This document shows, one piece after another, positions 1 through 5,341 of a stretch of 5,341 nucleotides of DNA. The stretch spans positions 1 through 5,341 of the forward strand of contig JBCCFC010000977.1 of assembly GCA_039029935.1 (NCBI GenBank), in the 5' to 3' direction. The DNA comes from G039029935 sp039029935 (lineage in GTDB: Bacteria; Chloroflexota; Anaerolineae; Caldilineales; Caldilineaceae). The notes under the pieces are model-generated. The model did no database searches and was not told the origin of the DNA. It saw nothing but the letters and a program-made list of their open reading frames with translations. The first letter of the stretch is position 1. Each line of letters starts with the position of its first letter. The translations under genes were made by a program, and so were the position numbers.

Positions 1-381
<381 letters not shown>

Positions 382-513
382 TAGTTTAATCTATATTTCA
401 GCTTCTAAATCCATCTACCTGCATCTCGATACAATAATGCATCTCAACACAGACAAACAGACCCAAAGCGAATTGACTAAGTTTCGCTGACTATTACTAT
501 CTTATCACTCTTC

Positions 514-527
514 AATTGTTAATGTGC
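514..527 (-). promoter_or_regulatory. candidate boxA antitermination site in rRNA leader
   Basis: On the minus strand this reads GCACATTAACAATT. With the base before it, it matches 9 of 12 positions of the E. coli rRNA boxA consensus TGCTCTTTAACA, including the whole TTAACA end, and continues AATT as the E. coli leader does. It lies about 130 bases before mature 16S, a distance similar to the E. coli leader. BoxA RNA is bound by NusB-S10 (NusE) to make rRNA transcription resist termination. I saw no clear boxB hairpin next to it. The match is moderate, so this is a suggestion. Confidence 0.4.
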
Positions 528-595
528 GTTGGTTTTGAATCCAAGTGTTTGTGAATATTTAATTCATTACTCAGATTGCTTTTCCGTTCTATTTT

Positions 596-612
596 CTAAC
601 CGTAGTTGTTAG
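596..612 (-). other. short hairpin just after rRNA promoter P3
   Basis: The minus strand reads CTAAC, a 7-base loop, then GTTAG: a 5-bp stem starting 10 bases after the P3 -10 box, close to the expected transcript start. There is no U-tract, so it is not an intrinsic terminator. Comparable 5-bp, 7-base-loop hairpins follow P1 and P2. A stem this short can arise by chance. Confidence 0.3.
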
Positions 613-621
613 TTGAGCGGT

Positions 622-650
622 AGTGTAACCCATCTTTTGCATCTTGTCAA
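622..650 (-). promoter_or_regulatory. rRNA promoter P3 (sigma70 type, nearest to 16S)
   Basis: On the minus strand a perfect -35 box TTGACA (645-650) is followed by exactly 17 bases and the -10 box TACACT (622-627), which keeps the key TA and final T. The roughly 60 bases upstream of the -35 are very AT-rich with A- and T-runs, as expected for an UP element that binds the alpha subunit of RNA polymerase. Transcription should begin near base 614-616, giving a leader of about 235 bases before 16S. It is the third of three evenly spaced promoters. Confidence 0.75.
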
Positions 651-714
651 ATTTCAAATCACTTTGTTTTCATTATTACTTTTGAAATTAAATTGATTTA
701 TTTATTTGATTTAT

Positions 715-731
715 CAGCATTTTCTCTGCTG
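715..731 (-). other. short hairpin just after rRNA promoter P2
   Basis: The minus strand reads CAGCA, the loop GAGAAAA, then TGCTG: a 5-bp stem that starts 14 bases after the P2 -10 box. No U-tract follows. It falls near the 5' end of the predicted P2 transcript, in the same relative place as the hairpins after P1 and P3. Confidence 0.3.
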
Positions 732-744
732 GGCACAAGATGAA

Positions 745-773
745 AGTCTATCACAGTTTTTTTGCCTTGTCAA
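745..773 (-). promoter_or_regulatory. rRNA promoter P2 (sigma70 type, middle)
   Basis: On the minus strand a perfect TTGACA (768-773), a 17-base spacer and the -10 box TAGACT (745-750) form a near-consensus sigma70 promoter. The spacer contains a run of seven A. Upstream, bases 774-820 are rich in A- and T-tracts and could serve as an UP element or a curved segment. Transcription should begin near base 738, about 355 bases before mature 16S. Confidence 0.75.
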
Positions 774-824
774 GTACCAATTTTAGAAATTTTCAAAATT
801 TGTTGAAATTCATTTTTTTGTTCT

Positions 825-849
825 CAACTCAAGCAGCATTCGCTTGTTG
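825..849 (-). other. hairpin just after rRNA promoter P1
   Basis: The minus strand reads CAAGC, the loop GAATGCT, then GCTTG (830-846). Three more pairs (CAA with TTG) can form outside a 2-base bulge, so the arms span 825-849. It starts shortly after the predicted P1 transcript start. No U-tract follows, so termination is unlikely. Confidence 0.35.
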
Positions 850-862
850 GCAACGAGGAAGG

Positions 863-891
863 ATTATACACCTCCTCCCTCATTCTGTCAA
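863..891 (-). promoter_or_regulatory. rRNA promoter P1 (perfect sigma70 consensus, distal)
   Basis: On the minus strand the full consensus TTGACA (886-891), a 17-base purine-rich spacer and TATAAT (863-868) are present without a mismatch. The region upstream of the -35 (892-912) is A-rich and resembles an UP element. Transcription should begin near base 854-857, giving a leader of about 475 bases before 16S. The core promoter should be strong, with output probably limited at a step other than polymerase binding; that is inference. Confidence 0.85.
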
Positions 892-918
892 ATCTCATTT
901 CTTTTTATTTTCCGTTAG

Positions 919-935
919 GGATTCAGAGAGAATCC
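919..935 (-). terminator. hairpin after the carboxylase operon, possible weak terminator
   Basis: The minus strand reads GGATTC, the loop TCTCT, then GAATCC: a perfect 6-bp stem beginning 29 bases after the biotin carrier stop codon. The bases that follow are CCTAACGGAAAATAAAAA, so there is no U-tract on this strand. It may mark or protect the 3' end of the carboxylase mRNA. As an intrinsic terminator it looks poor. Confidence 0.3.
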
Positions 936-964
936 GGACAAGAAACATTAAATTAACATATGAA

Positions 965-1459
965 TCACTCTAGCGAAATTAAAGCTGCATCTTGTTCAAC
1001 CCGTGCGCCAGCTTCTACATGAATTTTACCAATCACACCAGAGCGCACTGAGCGAATTTCGTTTTCCATCTTCATTGCTTCCAAAATGGCTAAAGGTTCA
1101 CCCTCTTGGATTTCATCACCTTCGGAAACCAAAATTTTGACGACCAGTCCTGGGATTGGCGCAGTCACATTAGAATCACCCTGTGATGTGGCTGTGACCT
1201 GTCGTCCCATGTTGAGCTTCCTTGTACGCTCGTCCTCAACATGCACATTGATTTGCTCGCCACGTGATGTGACTGTGTAGTTGGCGCGGTCGGATGAGAC
1301 AAGGACTTCGTGACTTTGACCATTAAAGATAAAACTATAAAGTTCGGTGACACCGCTTTGGTTTAAATCTGCACCGATTTCTTCGCCATCCAGCCAGACG
1401 AGGTTGTCTTTGATTTCGACTTCATATTCATTTTGACCGATAGTTGCGTAGTATTTCAT
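965..1459 (-). CDS. biotin carboxyl carrier protein of acyl-CoA carboxylase (with BT-like N-terminal domain)
   Basis: This 164-residue protein carries covalently bound biotin between the biotin carboxylase and carboxyltransferase active sites. Residues about 98-163 form a biotinyl domain: TAPIPG at 99-104, the EAMKMEN motif at 127-133 with Lys130 as the predicted biotinylation site, and a closing G-V-I-G-K-I strand near 141-146. Residues 1-80 are rich in beta strands (for example YSFIFNGQSHEVLV at 41-54) and resemble the BT domain that holds the alpha and beta subunits of propionyl-CoA carboxylase together. The AccB protein of E. coli-type acetyl-CoA carboxylase lacks such a domain. An in-frame ATG at 1510 lies inside the biotin carboxylase gene. 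I chose the ATG at 1457-1459 because GGGGG sits 5 bases upstream and it falls 2 bases after the preceding stop. No biotin ligase gene is visible in the window. The family is secure; the BT assignment is by pattern. Confidence 0.95.
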   Translation of the reverse strand: MKYYATIGQNEYEVEIKDNLVWLDGEEIGADLNQSGVTELYSFIFNGQSHEVLVSSDRANYTVTSRGEQINVHVEDERTRKLNMGRQVTATSQGDSNVTAPIPGLVVKILVSEGDEIQEGEPLAILEAMKMENEIRSVRSGVIGKIHVEAGARVEQDAALISLE

Positions 1460-1461
1460 GT

Positions 1462-2982
1462 TTACCCCCATTGGCCTCGGATGGATTGCATACGTCCAGC
1501 CTGTTTCCAAGGAGAAATGCCAGCACCGTTTGTTGAGCTGGAGCCAGCGATGTGAACGGCTTGACGCCCTTCTTCATGGGCCAAAAGTGTAGCAACCACC
1601 GCAGCAACCTGCTCTTGTTCCTTAGAGGTTTTTCGCTGGATCACTGGACGACGGTTAAGGAAGTTGGTGTCAAAGGTTCCCCAAATAAATTCGGTGCTAT
1701 CCATTAACTCTTGGTGGAATGGTATGGAGGTTTTGATGCCACCAATACGGTATTCGTTGAGCGCTCGACGCATCCGCAAAATCGCTTCGGCGCGACTTTC
1801 ACCTTGGACAATCAGTTTGGCAACCATCGGATCGTAAAATAGGCTGACTTCACAACCGCGATATAGTGAGCTTTCGACACGTACACCAGGACCAGTTGGC
1901 TCTTTGAGATAATTGATTACACCTGTGCTTGGCATAAAATTATTGGCAGAGTCTTCAGCTGTGATGCGACACTCAATGGCCCACCCTTTTTGCTTGATGT
2001 CATTTTGGGTATAGCGCATTCGGCGACCATTGGCGATGGCAATCTGCTCTTTGACGATATCCACGCCTGTGACCATCTCGGTTACGGGGTGCTCAACTTG
2101 AAGGCGGGTATTCATCTCCAAAAAGTAATATTCTCTGGTTTTGGGGTCAAAGAGAAACTCAATGGTCCCAGCATTGACGTAATTGACCGACTCGGCAGCA
2201 GAGATGGCAACTTGCCCCATCTCCTGTCTGAGTTTTTCGTCAACAGTCATGCTGGGTGCTTCTTCGATCAATTTCTGGTGACGTCGTTGAATACTACATT
2301 CCCGTTCACCCAGATGAATCGTGTTGCCGTGGCTATCTGCCAAAACTTGGATTTCGATATGACGTGCGTTGAGGATGAGCCGTTCAAGATAGACCTCATC
2401 GTTCCCAAAGGAATTGGCCGCCTCTCGTCGCGCGGCATCCAAGGCACGATCAAATTCGTCGACATCGTGGACAGCCCTCATGCCTTTGCCACCACCACCT
2501 GCACTGGCTTTGATCATCAAAGGGAAGCCGATTTGACTTTGCGCAATGGCTTTGAGTTCTTCATTGGTCAAGCCCCGTGGCGAACCCGGAATGAGTGGGA
2601 CGCCATGCTGGGCGACGGTTGTACGGGCCGTTAATTTATCGCCCATCTTTTCGATGGCATCGGGTGAAGGGCCGATAAAGGTGATATCGGCATCGGCACA
2701 TGCAGCGGCAAACTCTGCATTCTCGGATAAAAAGCCATATCCGGGATGAATCGCATCGACATTGGCTTTACGGGCAACATCGATGAGTTTATCTATGCGC
2801 AGATAACTTTCTCGGCTAGGCGGTGCGCCGATGTTGTAGGCTTCGTCTGCATAGCGAACATGGAGTGCAGAGCGGTCGGCATCGGAAAAAACAGCAACTG
2901 TCGCAATGCCACGCTCTTCACAGGCACGCACGATGCGGACAGCGATTTCACCGCGATTTGCAACCAAAACTTTTTTGAACAT
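1462..2982 (-). CDS. accC: biotin carboxylase subunit of acyl-CoA carboxylase
   Basis: This enzyme uses ATP and bicarbonate to carboxylate biotin on the carrier protein. It has 506 residues, against about 450 for E. coli AccC. Residues 1-115 are the N-terminal domain (VLVANRGEIAVRI at 5-17), 116-322 the ATP-grasp domain, and about 336-445 the C-terminal domain. Visible functional residues by alignment to E. coli are Lys116, Lys158, the GGGGKGMR loop at 162-169, His208, the ERECSIQRRHQK segment ending at Lys237, Glu275, Glu289, Asn291, Arg293, Glu297 and Arg339; none is missing. Residues 446-506 are an extension with a helical part and a final SPWKQAGR segment, recalling the linker before the BT domain in fused alpha subunits. 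The ATG at 2980-2982 has only a weak AGGT about 10 bases upstream. The gene sits 28 bases after the unknown protein and 2 bases before the carrier. The accC symbol is by family; pccA-like naming is equally possible. Confidence 0.97.
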   Translation of the reverse strand: MFKKVLVANRGEIAVRIVRACEERGIATVAVFSDADRSALHVRYADEAYNIGAPPSRESYLRIDKLIDVARKANVDAIHPGYGFLSENAEFAAACADADITFIGPSPDAIEKMGDKLTARTTVAQHGVPLIPGSPRGLTNEELKAIAQSQIGFPLMIKASAGGGGKGMRAVHDVDEFDRALDAARREAANSFGNDEVYLERLILNARHIEIQVLADSHGNTIHLGERECSIQRRHQKLIEEAPSMTVDEKLRQEMGQVAISAAESVNYVNAGTIEFLFDPKTREYYFLEMNTRLQVEHPVTEMVTGVDIVKEQIAIANGRRMRYTQNDIKQKGWAIECRITAEDSANNFMPSTGVINYLKEPTGPGVRVESSLYRGCEVSLFYDPMVAKLIVQGESRAEAILRMRRALNEYRIGGIKTSIPFHQELMDSTEFIWGTFDTNFLNRRPVIQRKTSKEQEQVAAVVATLLAHEEGRQAVHIAGSSSTNGAGISPWKQAGRMQSIRGQWG

Positions 2983-3010
2983 CTTGAAAGTGACCTATAT
3001 TGATTAATTG

Positions 3011-3601
3011 TTAGATGGACCTGTGAACCCGTGCTGTGATGAAGATACGATCATGCTTGTATGGTGAGGATGAAAGCACATCGGTTTCATGCCATTGACC
3101 AAAAACGGGATCGCCGGGTGTTAAGACCAAGCGTCGAATCTGCCAGATGGTGACATTTATAACTGTACCAACAGAGGTGTGATATGGCTCTTCAACAATG
3201 CCATGGAGTCGGCTGATGCCTGTGAGATAGCGTGTTTCCCATGTGCCAAAGGGCAGCAATCCATCTTCTTGGGGTGCACAGGTCATGCGCACTGGCAACC
3301 CACCACAACTGACTTCCAGTATTGCTGACTCTAATCCTTCATCTTTGATGATATCAGCCTCTTGGATTTGGCCTGAAAAGGCGTATTGAGCTGGCCCAAA
3401 TAACGATAAATAGCTATTGATTGGGTCTTTTTGCACAGTAAACCACTGCTCAGACGCTATATTGGGCAACAAAATGCCAGCATCCAAAATCAACGATATG
3501 GATTCGCCTTGTCTAAGTGTTGGGAATCCCATTCGTTCATGTTGGATCGCAGGTAGTTCAAACTCGATTTCAGGTAATGGCATTTTTTTTGGCAAAATCA
3601 T
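3011..3601 (-). CDS. protein of unknown function within the acyl-CoA carboxylase operon
   Basis: I do not recognise this 196-residue protein. It starts at ATG 3599-3601, with AGGA (3611-3614) 9 bases upstream overlapping the carboxyltransferase stop codon, and ends 28 bases before biotin carboxylase, so it is surely co-transcribed with both. There is no signal peptide, membrane segment or biotinylation motif. The sequence alternates hydrophobic and polar residues, suggesting a mainly beta fold. Two cysteines (99 and 108) bracket GGLPVRMT. A segment at 126-165 (LTGISRLHGIVEE, then VTIWQIRRLVLTPGDP) looks like several short strands joined by turns. The N-terminus is rich in Pro and acidic residues (PLPEIEFELP at 8-17). 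Being placed between two enzyme subunits suggests an accessory, assembly or regulatory partner of the carboxylase; this is inference from position only. An extra structural subunit is the main alternative. Confidence 0.85.
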   Translation of the reverse strand: MILPKKMPLPEIEFELPAIQHERMGFPTLRQGESISLILDAGILLPNIASEQWFTVQKDPINSYLSLFGPAQYAFSGQIQEADIIKDEGLESAILEVSCGGLPVRMTCAPQEDGLLPFGTWETRYLTGISRLHGIVEEPYHTSVGTVINVTIWQIRRLVLTPGDPVFGQWHETDVLSSSPYKHDRIFITARVHRSI

Positions 3602-3612
3602 ACGTGCTGATC

Positions 3613-5172
3613 CTATAATGGAATATTGCCATGCTTTTTGGGTGGCAGTTGACGTCGTTTATTCTGCAACATCTCTAGTGCGTTAATGAGACGCGGACGT
3701 GTTTCATGTGGCTCGATGACATTATCTACAAACCCATTGCTGGCAGCAATGTATGGGTTGGCGAAGCGTTGGCGATATTCTTCGACAAGTTCGGCTTTGC
3801 GCTGCACCGGGTCCTTGGCCTCCGCCAGTTCCTTGCGGAAAATAATATTGACGGCCCCGTCTGGACCCATCACCGCTAATTCCGCGCTAGGCCACGCAAG
3901 CACAAGGTCTGCCCCTAGATGGCGTGGATTCATCACACAGTATGCACCGCCATAGGCTTTGCGGACAATCACGGTCATCTTTGGCACAGTGGCCTCAGCA
4001 AAGGCATAGAGCAATTTTGCGCCATGACGGATAATACCACCATGCTCTTGGGTTACGCCGGGCATGAAACCTGGTACATCCTCAAAGACAACCAATGGAA
4101 TGTTGAATGCATCACAGAAACGGACAAAACGCGCCGATTTCTGGCTTGCCTCAACGTCCAATACGCCAGCAAGAACGGCAGGTTGCTGGGCCACAATACC
4201 AACAGATTGTCCACCCAAACGAGAAAATCCGATCAAAATATTCCTTGCCCAAGTTGCCTGAACTTCAAGAAATTGACCATCATCCACAATATGGGTGATG
4301 ACATCTTTCATGTCGTATGGCTTGTTTGGGTTGTCTGGAATGATGCTATTTAATTCACCATCCTGACGTAAGGGATCATCTTTGGACACAGCACTTGGTG
4401 AATCTTCCATATTGTTATTGGGCAGATACTCCAAAAGATGTTGAACCAAAAAGATGGCATCCTCTTCATTTTCAGCTGCAAAATGTGCAACCCCCGATTT
4501 GCTGGCGTGAACAGAGGCCCCGCCCAAATCTTCAAAGGTCACATCCTCATGTGTCACTGCCTTGATGACATCTGGACCTGTGACAAACATGTGGCTGGTG
4601 TCTTTGACCATAACCACAAAATCGGTGAGTGCAGGGCTATAGACAGCACCACCAGCACAGGGTCCCATAATCACACTGATCTGTGGGACAACACCAGAGG
4701 CCATGACGTTGCGATAGAAAATATCGGCATAGCCGCCAATGCTACGGACACCTTCTTGAATACGTGCGCCACCAGAATCGTTTAAGGCAATGACTGGCGC
4801 ACCATTTTGCATTGCCATGTCTAAAATTTTACAGATTTTTTGGGCATGAGCGTAGCTTACGCTTCCCCCAAAGATTGTGAAATCCTGTGCATATACATAG
4901 ACAAGACGACCGTTGATGGTTCCGTATCCTGTGACAACACCATCACCAGGAATTTTTTGTTTATCCAACCCAAAATCATGACAATCATGGGTTACAAAAA
5001 TATCCATCTCGCGAAAGCTGCCTTTGTCGAACAAGAGATCAAGCCGCTCACGGGCAGTCAATCGTCCTTTGGCATGTTGGCGGGCGTTTTTTTCTTCACC
5101 CCCGCCTTGTTTCGCAGCTTTCTTACGCCTTTGTAATTCTGCAGTTTGAGGATTGGTAGTTTGTTCGCTCAA
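3613..5172 (-). CDS. acyl-CoA carboxylase carboxyltransferase subunit (PccB/MmdA family)
   Basis: This 519-residue protein moves the carboxyl group from carboxybiotin to an acyl-CoA, most likely propionyl-CoA, acetyl-CoA or a close relative. It has the usual length and two crotonase-like halves of the PccB family. The N half has KGRLTARERLDLLFD at 35-49, DSGGARIQEGV at 132-142 and MGPCAGGAVYSPALTDF at 169-185. The C half has EDVPGFMPGVTQE at 364-376, GGIIRHGAKLL at 378-388 and RKAYGGAYCVM at 404-414. The paired glycines 174-175 and 408-409 should form the oxyanion holes. Position 412, where propionyl-CoA carboxylases have Asp and acetyl-CoA enzymes Ile, is Cys. Translation starts at TTG 5170-5172: the frame has a stop eight codons upstream with no ATG between, and AAAGGTGGT lies 6 bases before it. 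Methylmalonyl-CoA decarboxylase alpha subunits are close relatives, but the biotin carboxylase in the same operon favours an ATP-driven carboxylase. Confidence 0.96.
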   Translation of the reverse strand: MSEQTTNPQTAELQRRKKAAKQGGGEEKNARQHAKGRLTARERLDLLFDKGSFREMDIFVTHDCHDFGLDKQKIPGDGVVTGYGTINGRLVYVYAQDFTIFGGSVSYAHAQKICKILDMAMQNGAPVIALNDSGGARIQEGVRSIGGYADIFYRNVMASGVVPQISVIMGPCAGGAVYSPALTDFVVMVKDTSHMFVTGPDVIKAVTHEDVTFEDLGGASVHASKSGVAHFAAENEEDAIFLVQHLLEYLPNNNMEDSPSAVSKDDPLRQDGELNSIIPDNPNKPYDMKDVITHIVDDGQFLEVQATWARNILIGFSRLGGQSVGIVAQQPAVLAGVLDVEASQKSARFVRFCDAFNIPLVVFEDVPGFMPGVTQEHGGIIRHGAKLLYAFAEATVPKMTVIVRKAYGGAYCVMNPRHLGADLVLAWPSAELAVMGPDGAVNIIFRKELAEAKDPVQRKAELVEEYRQRFANPYIAASNGFVDNVIEPHETRPRLINALEMLQNKRRQLPPKKHGNIPL

Positions 5173-5178
5173 TGGAAT

Positions 5179-5187
5179 ACCACCTTT
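5179..5187 (-). promoter_or_regulatory. ribosome binding site that fixes the TTG start of the carboxyltransferase
   Basis: The minus strand reads AAAGGTGGT, 8 of 9 matches to the ideal AAAGGAGGT, placed 6 bases before the TTG codon at 5170-5172. It is clearly stronger than the sites of the three downstream genes and makes the rare start codon believable. Confidence 0.8.
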
Positions 5188-5198
5188 ATCTACTTCTC

Positions 5199-5225
5199 AT
5201 GATTAAATGCTTACTACTTTGTCAA
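5199..5225 (-). promoter_or_regulatory. candidate promoter of the acyl-CoA carboxylase operon
   Basis: A perfect TTGACA lies at 5220-5225 on the minus strand, the same -35 box as in the three rRNA promoters. The best -10 is AATCAT (5199-5204), 4 of 6 matches with a short 15-base spacer; no better -10 exists at 16-18 bases. The -35 begins only 8 bases after the terminator stem of the previous gene, where an operon promoter is expected. The weak -10 suggests modest or activator-dependent expression. Confidence 0.4.
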
Positions 5226-5227
5226 CT

Positions 5228-5265
5228 AAATAATTCGGTGTTTTTTTCAGTGTAAAAACACCGAA
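5228..5265 (-). terminator. intrinsic terminator of the gene upstream of the carboxylase operon
   Basis: Bases 5234-5245 (TTCGGTGTTTTT) pair perfectly with 5254-5265 in a 12-bp stem with an 8-base loop. On the minus strand the stem is followed by TTATTT, a short U-rich tail. It begins 25 bases after the possible stop codon at 5291-5293, which fits a terminator separating that gene from the carboxylase operon. The lower stem is GC-rich and the upper part is all A-T, unlike the usual design, so strength is uncertain. Confidence 0.6.
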
Positions 5266-5290
5266 AGACTTATTTTACAAGGTACTTACT

Positions 5291-5341
5291 TTATATTGAT
5301 AATAACACTGCCGCAGCAAGCGCACCCACGATTGCACACAA
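5291..5341 (-). CDS. possible C-terminal end of an unidentified upstream gene (partial)
   Basis: Reading the minus strand from the window edge gives LCAIVGALAAAVLLSI followed by a TAA stop at 5291-5293. The peptide is strongly hydrophobic and could be the end of a membrane segment. The hairpin terminator about 25 bases further on supports a gene ending here. The other two minus-strand frames also stay open over this short stretch (their stops fall at or downstream of base 5276), so the frame is not proven and no function can be given. Confidence 0.35.
   Translation of the reverse strand: MCAIVGALAAAVLLSI

Larger units (their letters stand above)
382..614 (-). promoter_or_regulatory. 16S rRNA leader (precursor region upstream of mature 16S)
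   Basis: This is the shared leader, downstream of all three predicted rRNA promoters and upstream of mature 16S. It is AT-rich, has no convincing reading frame on either strand, and should be removed during rRNA processing. It contains a boxA-like antitermination motif (514-527) and an 8-base direct repeat, TGCATCTC, at 420-427 and 438-445. The partner strand of any RNase III processing stem would lie downstream of 16S, outside the window, so it cannot be tested here. Confidence 0.7.

Noticed and set aside
420..445. Direct repeat TGCATCTC (420-427 and 438-445) in the 16S leader, with related TGCATCT at 638-644.
   Set aside because: It is too short and irregular to claim as an element; kept only as a note in the leader entry. 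There is no CRISPR-like or satellite structure.
382..620. Search for a fourth promoter at the same ~120-base spacing, near base 525.
   Set aside because: No TTGACA or credible -10 occurs there. The best alternative (TTGTCT with TGTATC further on) is too weak to list.
740..973. Plus-strand reading frame of 77 residues over the rRNA promoter region.
   Set aside because: It covers promoters P1 and P2 of the opposite strand, has a composition typical of translated AT-rich DNA, lacks a ribosome site at its start, and runs into the end of the biotin carrier gene.
1460..1510. Longer biotin carrier protein starting at 1510 (17 extra residues).
   Set aside because: The extra part overlaps the biotin carboxylase gene and reads like its shadow, while the ATG at 1459 has a proper ribosome site and fits the family start.
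1990..2634. Plus-strand reading frame of 214 residues.
   Set aside because: It lies entirely antisense to the biotin carboxylase gene, whose protein motifs are unmistakable, and its translation shows no family resemblance.
3919..4353. Plus-strand reading frame of 144 residues.
   Set aside because: It is antisense to the carboxyltransferase coding sequence and its translation looks random.

Overview
This window is bacterial. It holds a complete gene cluster for a biotin-dependent acyl-CoA carboxylase and the start of a ribosomal RNA operon, all on the minus strand. Transcription therefore runs from high to low coordinates. The 16S fragment matches the universal 27F primer site exactly and shows paired compensatory changes, so it looks like a working gene. 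I cannot place it in a phylum by eye. The proteins have a Chloroflexota or candidate-phylum flavour, but this is an impression, not a result. Base composition is moderate in the genes and clearly AT-rich between them.

Layout in transcription order: (1) 5291-5341, the possible last codons of a gene that enters from outside the window, followed by a 12-bp hairpin terminator at 5234-5265. (2) A short promoter and leader with a perfect TTGACA and a strong ribosome binding site ahead of a TTG start. (3) 5172-3613, the carboxyltransferase. (4) 3601-3011, a 196-residue protein I do not recognise. (5) 2982-1462, biotin carboxylase. (6) 1459-965, a biotin carrier protein with an N-terminal domain like the BT domain of propionyl-CoA carboxylase alpha. 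Genes 3 to 6 are separated by 11, 28 and 2 bases, so they form one operon. (7) 964-382, an AT-rich region of nearly 600 bases with three tandem sigma70-type promoters, each TTGACA plus an exact 17-base spacer, about 120 bases apart, leading into (8) the 5' part of 16S rRNA at 381-1.

Together the four genes should make an enzyme that carboxylates a short-chain acyl-CoA. Biotin carboxylase charges biotin on the carrier using ATP and bicarbonate, and the carboxyltransferase moves the carboxyl group to the acyl-CoA (propionyl-CoA, acetyl-CoA or similar). The substrate is not settled, because the position that separates propionyl from acetyl enzymes carries Cys instead of Asp or Ile. The least explained item is the 196-residue protein inside the operon. 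The most striking DNA feature is the evenly spaced triple promoter array.
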